Origin: Erinaceus europaeus
Taxonomy: Eukaryota; Chordata; Mammalia; Eulipotyphla; Erinaceidae
DNA: 64,000 nucleotides
Direction of reading: 5' to 3'
Assembly: GCF_950295315.1 (NCBI RefSeq)
Contig: NC_080164.1
Location: 6,681,582-6,745,581 of the forward strand
Position 1 is the first letter of the stretch; each line of letters begins with the position of its first letter. The position numbers and the translations under genes are program-made. The notes beneath the pieces were generated by a model. That model was given only the letters and a program-made list of their open reading frames with translations. It did no database searches and was not told where the DNA came from. This document shows positions 63,366 to 64,000 of the stretch, piece after piece.

Positions 63366-64000
63366 TTGCATCGATCATGCAAGGATGGCCATGCCTGTTT
63401 CCTTGGACAGTTTCAGAGATATTGAAGTTTCCTGTTATTCCATGCTAGGGACATAAGGGTTTAATGTGTATTTATGGTTCCTAGCAATGAATGCTCCCTT
63501 CAAAGGACTAAAAATCAGTAAGTCCCTCATTACCAATGGGAGAGACATGATGGTCCTCTGAGTAGGTGTCCCTGTGTGAGTGATTTTACACTAACATACG
63601 TTTACACATTCAGTCCATTAGTGCATGTGCCTGGGTGTGTTAAACTTAAGCTGGATGTAAGAAACTGGTGTAGGCTCAATATGACTAGAGATTGCTTTTA
63701 AGTGTACACTGGCCTGGCAGACGTCCTCACAAGCCTCAGAGACTCAGGCCTCTTCTCTGGCTCCCCCAGGGAGCTGCTCTGACTCTGAAGTCCCCAAGGC
63801 TTGCCTCACCATAATATTCCAGCCCGAGAGTAGGAGAGGACAGAGGGATGGGAGGATACGATCCCTAAGGGCCAGACCCAGAAATAGGAAGCATCTCCTC
63901 AGCCCAAGTCTCGATCGGAGTTTCATGGCAACACCTAGCTCCAGGGAGGGACACTGGAGAAGTGACCTTAATTTGAGCAGCTCTACACCCAGATTAAAAA
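63366..64000. other. VSNL1 intron 2, no feature recognised
   Basis: Nothing recognised to the end of the window. Confidence 0.45.

Noticed and set aside
45636..64000. Next VSNL1 exon (EF-hand 2 and 3 coding)
   Set aside because: No frame with the FFPYGDASKFAQ or DKNGDGTIDF type of sequence was found. It presumably lies beyond the window.

Overview
This window is nuclear DNA from a mammal, most likely a hedgehog (Erinaceidae). It has long AT-rich, non-coding, intron-like stretches and a very high load of tRNA-derived SINEs whose heads and bodies resemble the hedgehog ERI families. It also has mammalian L1, MIR and L2-like relics. There is no operon, prokaryotic gene, CRISPR array or CpG island. 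The species call is inference from repeat type.

Only one functional coding segment can be supported: the first coding exon of VSNL1 (visinin-like protein 1, VILIP-1), + strand, exon about 45469-45635, coding 45474-45635 (54 codons). It has a polypyrimidine/AG acceptor and a GT donor. The 45.5 kb upstream is therefore read as intron 1 (5' UTR intron), and the 18.4 kb downstream as part of intron 2. The remaining VSNL1 exons were not found and must lie outside.

Layout. 1-9.6 kb: SINEs, a GGAA microsatellite, an LTR nested in a SINE, and MIR relics in otherwise plain intron. 9.6-12.8 kb: a nested block with an unclassified poly(A)-tailed repeat (here called R), an LTR and an L1 3' end. 12.9-16.2 kb: SINEs and GA/pyrimidine tracts. 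16.7-23.5 kb: an R copy, a 4 kb 5'-truncated dead L1, a sense LTR carrying a tandem-repeat tract, an antisense LTR, and a second L1 3' end split by an LTR and a SINE. 25-31.6 kb: R copies in inverted arrangement, a TAGA microsatellite and clustered SINEs. 32-41 kb: three more LTRs, an L1 tail, SINEs and old L2-like/MIR relics. 42.7-48.1 kb: SINE-rich DNA around the VSNL1 exon. 49.33-50.46 kb: a 1.1 kb uninterrupted purine array (GGGAGA/GGGAGG type). 51-63.4 kb: more SINEs, R and L1 tails, and a 66-bp tandem duplication.

Seven LTRs share U3/R/U5-like organisation (TG...CA ends, AATAAA signal). Six have 6-bp flanking duplications, five perfect and one matching at 5 of 6 positions. They look like class II (ERVK-like) solo LTRs, and no internal viral gene is present. 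The most unusual signal is that members with the same U5 core end at different places (0 to about 73 bp beyond it), yet the extended forms are still flanked by perfect target duplications.

SINE groups used below. Type A: about 280 bp, Pol III box A/B head, CAACAA-rich tail. Type B: 180-220 bp, related head, AATAAATAAA tail. Type C: head with a 'CAGAGCTGAGCAGTGCTC' segment.
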